Below are positions 63,031-64,000 of a stretch of DNA of 64,000 bases, piece after piece. The DNA lies in NCBI GenBank assembly GCA_945280365.1, contig CALYQD010000005.1:84571-148570 (forward strand), read 5' to 3'. The notes beneath the pieces were generated by a model. That model was not told where the DNA came from and ran no database searches. It saw only the letters and a program-made list of their open reading frames with translations. Source of the stretch: an uncultured Apibacter sp. (lineage in GTDB: Bacteria; Bacteroidota; Bacteroidia; Flavobacteriales; Weeksellaceae). The translations under genes were made by a program, and so were the position numbers. Each line of letters starts with the position of its first letter. The first letter of the stretch is position 1.

Positions 63031-63900
63031 ATGAAATTAAAAATTGAAAATACCCTCAATAAAAACATCATAAAATTTATAGCTCCTTCAACGCTGGTTG
63101 AAGGTAGTTATGAAATATCGGACATAAAAGATGCAGCCAATATTCCGTTAGCTCAAGAATTATTGCAATTACCGTTCATTACTAATATTTTTATAACGGC
63201 AAATTTTATCGCTATACAAAAAAATGATATGATTGAATGGGATATGGTTATAGATGAAGTAAAAGAATTAATTGAAGATGAATTATTAGCTAACCCTACT
63301 GTAGTTTTACAACCAAGCAAAGCTCCTATTTCAGTTTATGTGGAAATGACTCCTAATGCTTCCGTGATGAAGTTTGTTACAAACAGAATATTAGTTGAAG
63401 GAATCATTGAATTGAAAAATATAGAAGAAGCTAAAGAAGTTCCTTTGGCACAGTATTTATTTAGCTTTCCCTATATTAAAGAAATTTTTATTTCAGATAA
63501 TTTTGTATCAATAACAAAAACAGATAATTCTAAATGGGAAGACATTTCTATGGAAATAAGATTTAATATTTCTGAATATATTCGAGAGGAAAAAGAAATC
63601 AGTACCATTAAAAATTTTTCAACTTATAAATCTATAGATCATAATAATAGAGAATTTTCAGAAGCTGAACTAAGAATAAAAAATATTTTAGATGAATACG
63701 TGTTGCCTGCTATAGCCGGTGATGGCGGTAACATTGAACTTATTTCATTTGATGAAAATACAAAAATTGCTAAAATGCTGTTACAGGGAGCTTGTAATGG
63801 ATGTCCATCTTCTACATTTACCTTGAAAAATGGAATTGAAGAACTTTTAAAACAAATGTTACCCAATGAAGTTGAATCTGTAGAAGCGGTTAATGGGTAA
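63031..63900 (+). CDS. NifU-like Fe-S scaffold with two Nfu N-terminal domains
   Basis: A 289-residue protein: two consecutive Nfu_N domains (about 5-90: K-F-I-A-P-S-T-L-V-E-G; about 105-195: M-K-F-V-T-N-R-I-L-V-E-G), and a C-terminal NifU domain with the cluster-binding C-N-G-C-P-S-S (about 265). It carries [4Fe-4S] clusters to apo-proteins. The duplicated Nfu_N is the Bacteroidota layout as far as I recall. Confidence 0.92.
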   Translation: MKLKIENTLNKNIIKFIAPSTLVEGSYEISDIKDAANIPLAQELLQLPFITNIFITANFIAIQKNDMIEWDMVIDEVKELIEDELLANPTVVLQPSKAPISVYVEMTPNASVMKFVTNRILVEGIIELKNIEEAKEVPLAQYLFSFPYIKEIFISDNFVSITKTDNSKWEDISMEIRFNISEYIREEKEISTIKNFSTYKSIDHNNREFSEAELRIKNILDEYVLPAIAGDGGNIELISFDENTKIAKMLLQGACNGCPSSTFTLKNGIEELLKQMLPNEVESVEAVNG

Positions 63901-63945
63901 TCCTGCCGGTAGTATTGATGATTAAAAGATTAAGGAGTTAATAAT

Positions 63946-64000
63946 ATGATAGTCAGAATAGAACTCAATCAATTAGAAAATCGTAGTAATTATTACTTTT
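63946..64000 (+). CDS. start of an unidentified gene (cut by window edge)
   Basis: ATG at 63946, 18 codons open to the edge (M-I-V-R-I-E-L-N-Q-L-E-N). An AAGGAG sequence sits 8 nt before the ATG, an unusually canonical Shine-Dalgarno for this window. Too short to identify. Confidence 0.35.
   Translation, partial: MIVRIELNQLENRSNYYF

Noticed and set aside
1..64000. CRISPR arrays, transposases, phage modules, rRNA genes
   Set aside because: No regularly spaced repeats, no transposase or phage structural motifs and no 16S/23S signature were seen in any part of the window.

Overview
The window looks like a chromosome segment of a low-GC, AT-rich member of the Bacteroidota, class Flavobacteriia, most likely the Weeksellaceae/Chryseobacterium side of Flavobacteriales. 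This rests on a SusC/SusD pair, gliding genes gldD, gldF and gldG, a one-chain GlyRS, an HU / COX24-like peptide / RNase G cluster next to mutY-ssb, an AccD without zinc-finger cysteines, and promoters of the Bacteroidota type (TTG - 19 bp - TAnnTTTG). No 16S gene is present, so the genus cannot be fixed.

Layout. 1-4.4 kb: SusD (cut by the window edge) and SusC, an outer-membrane uptake pair. 4.6-19.6 kb: a minus-strand information-processing block: rpsU, xerC, hpf, four tRNAs, tuf, tRNA-Trp, secE, nusG, rplK-A-J-L, rpoB, rpoC and a DUF3467 protein. 19.8-29.3 kb: glyS, two membrane proteins, lpdA, a class A beta-lactamase, a small secreted coiled-coil protein, hisS, a YagU-type protein. 29.6-34.9 kb: hemJ, gldF, gldG, a tetrapyrrole-methylase-type methyltransferase, a possible orphan small RNA, an aminotransferase-IV pseudoenzyme, a START-like protein. 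35-41.2 kb: an ECF-type sigma factor with a tiny downstream gene, DedA, an SpmA-SpmB fusion, accD, a membrane-anchored small protein, ald, tsaE. 41.3-52.9 kb: PstS-like lipoprotein and TPR protein, cysteine dioxygenase, lysS, a large unknown lipoprotein, amt, then sugar transferase, HAD phosphatase and acyltransferase (surface glycan). 53-64 kb: tRNA-Arg with a decayed ORF behind it, M1 peptidase, CNNM/HlyC protein, gldD, a possible gldE remnant, ssb, mutY, HU, COX24-like peptide, rng, crcB, gamma carbonic anhydrase, Nfu.

Most of the window is conserved housekeeping. I do not see a convincing new multi-gene system such as a defence island, CRISPR array or biosynthetic cluster. The observations most worth checking are small: a GAGATG motif placed like a Shine-Dalgarno in front of rpsU, which fits the known bS21 autocontrol theme with an altered anti-SD; a terminator whose T-tract touches the xerC start codon and which contains a promoter-like box; a promoter/terminator pair framing about 125 nt without a gene at 33.46-33.60 kb; an aminotransferase-fold protein that has lost both its Schiff-base lysine and its PLP-nitrogen glutamate; a shrunken gldE slot; and a frameshifted gene behind tRNA-Arg.

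All family names come from reading the translations by eye; no database search was possible.
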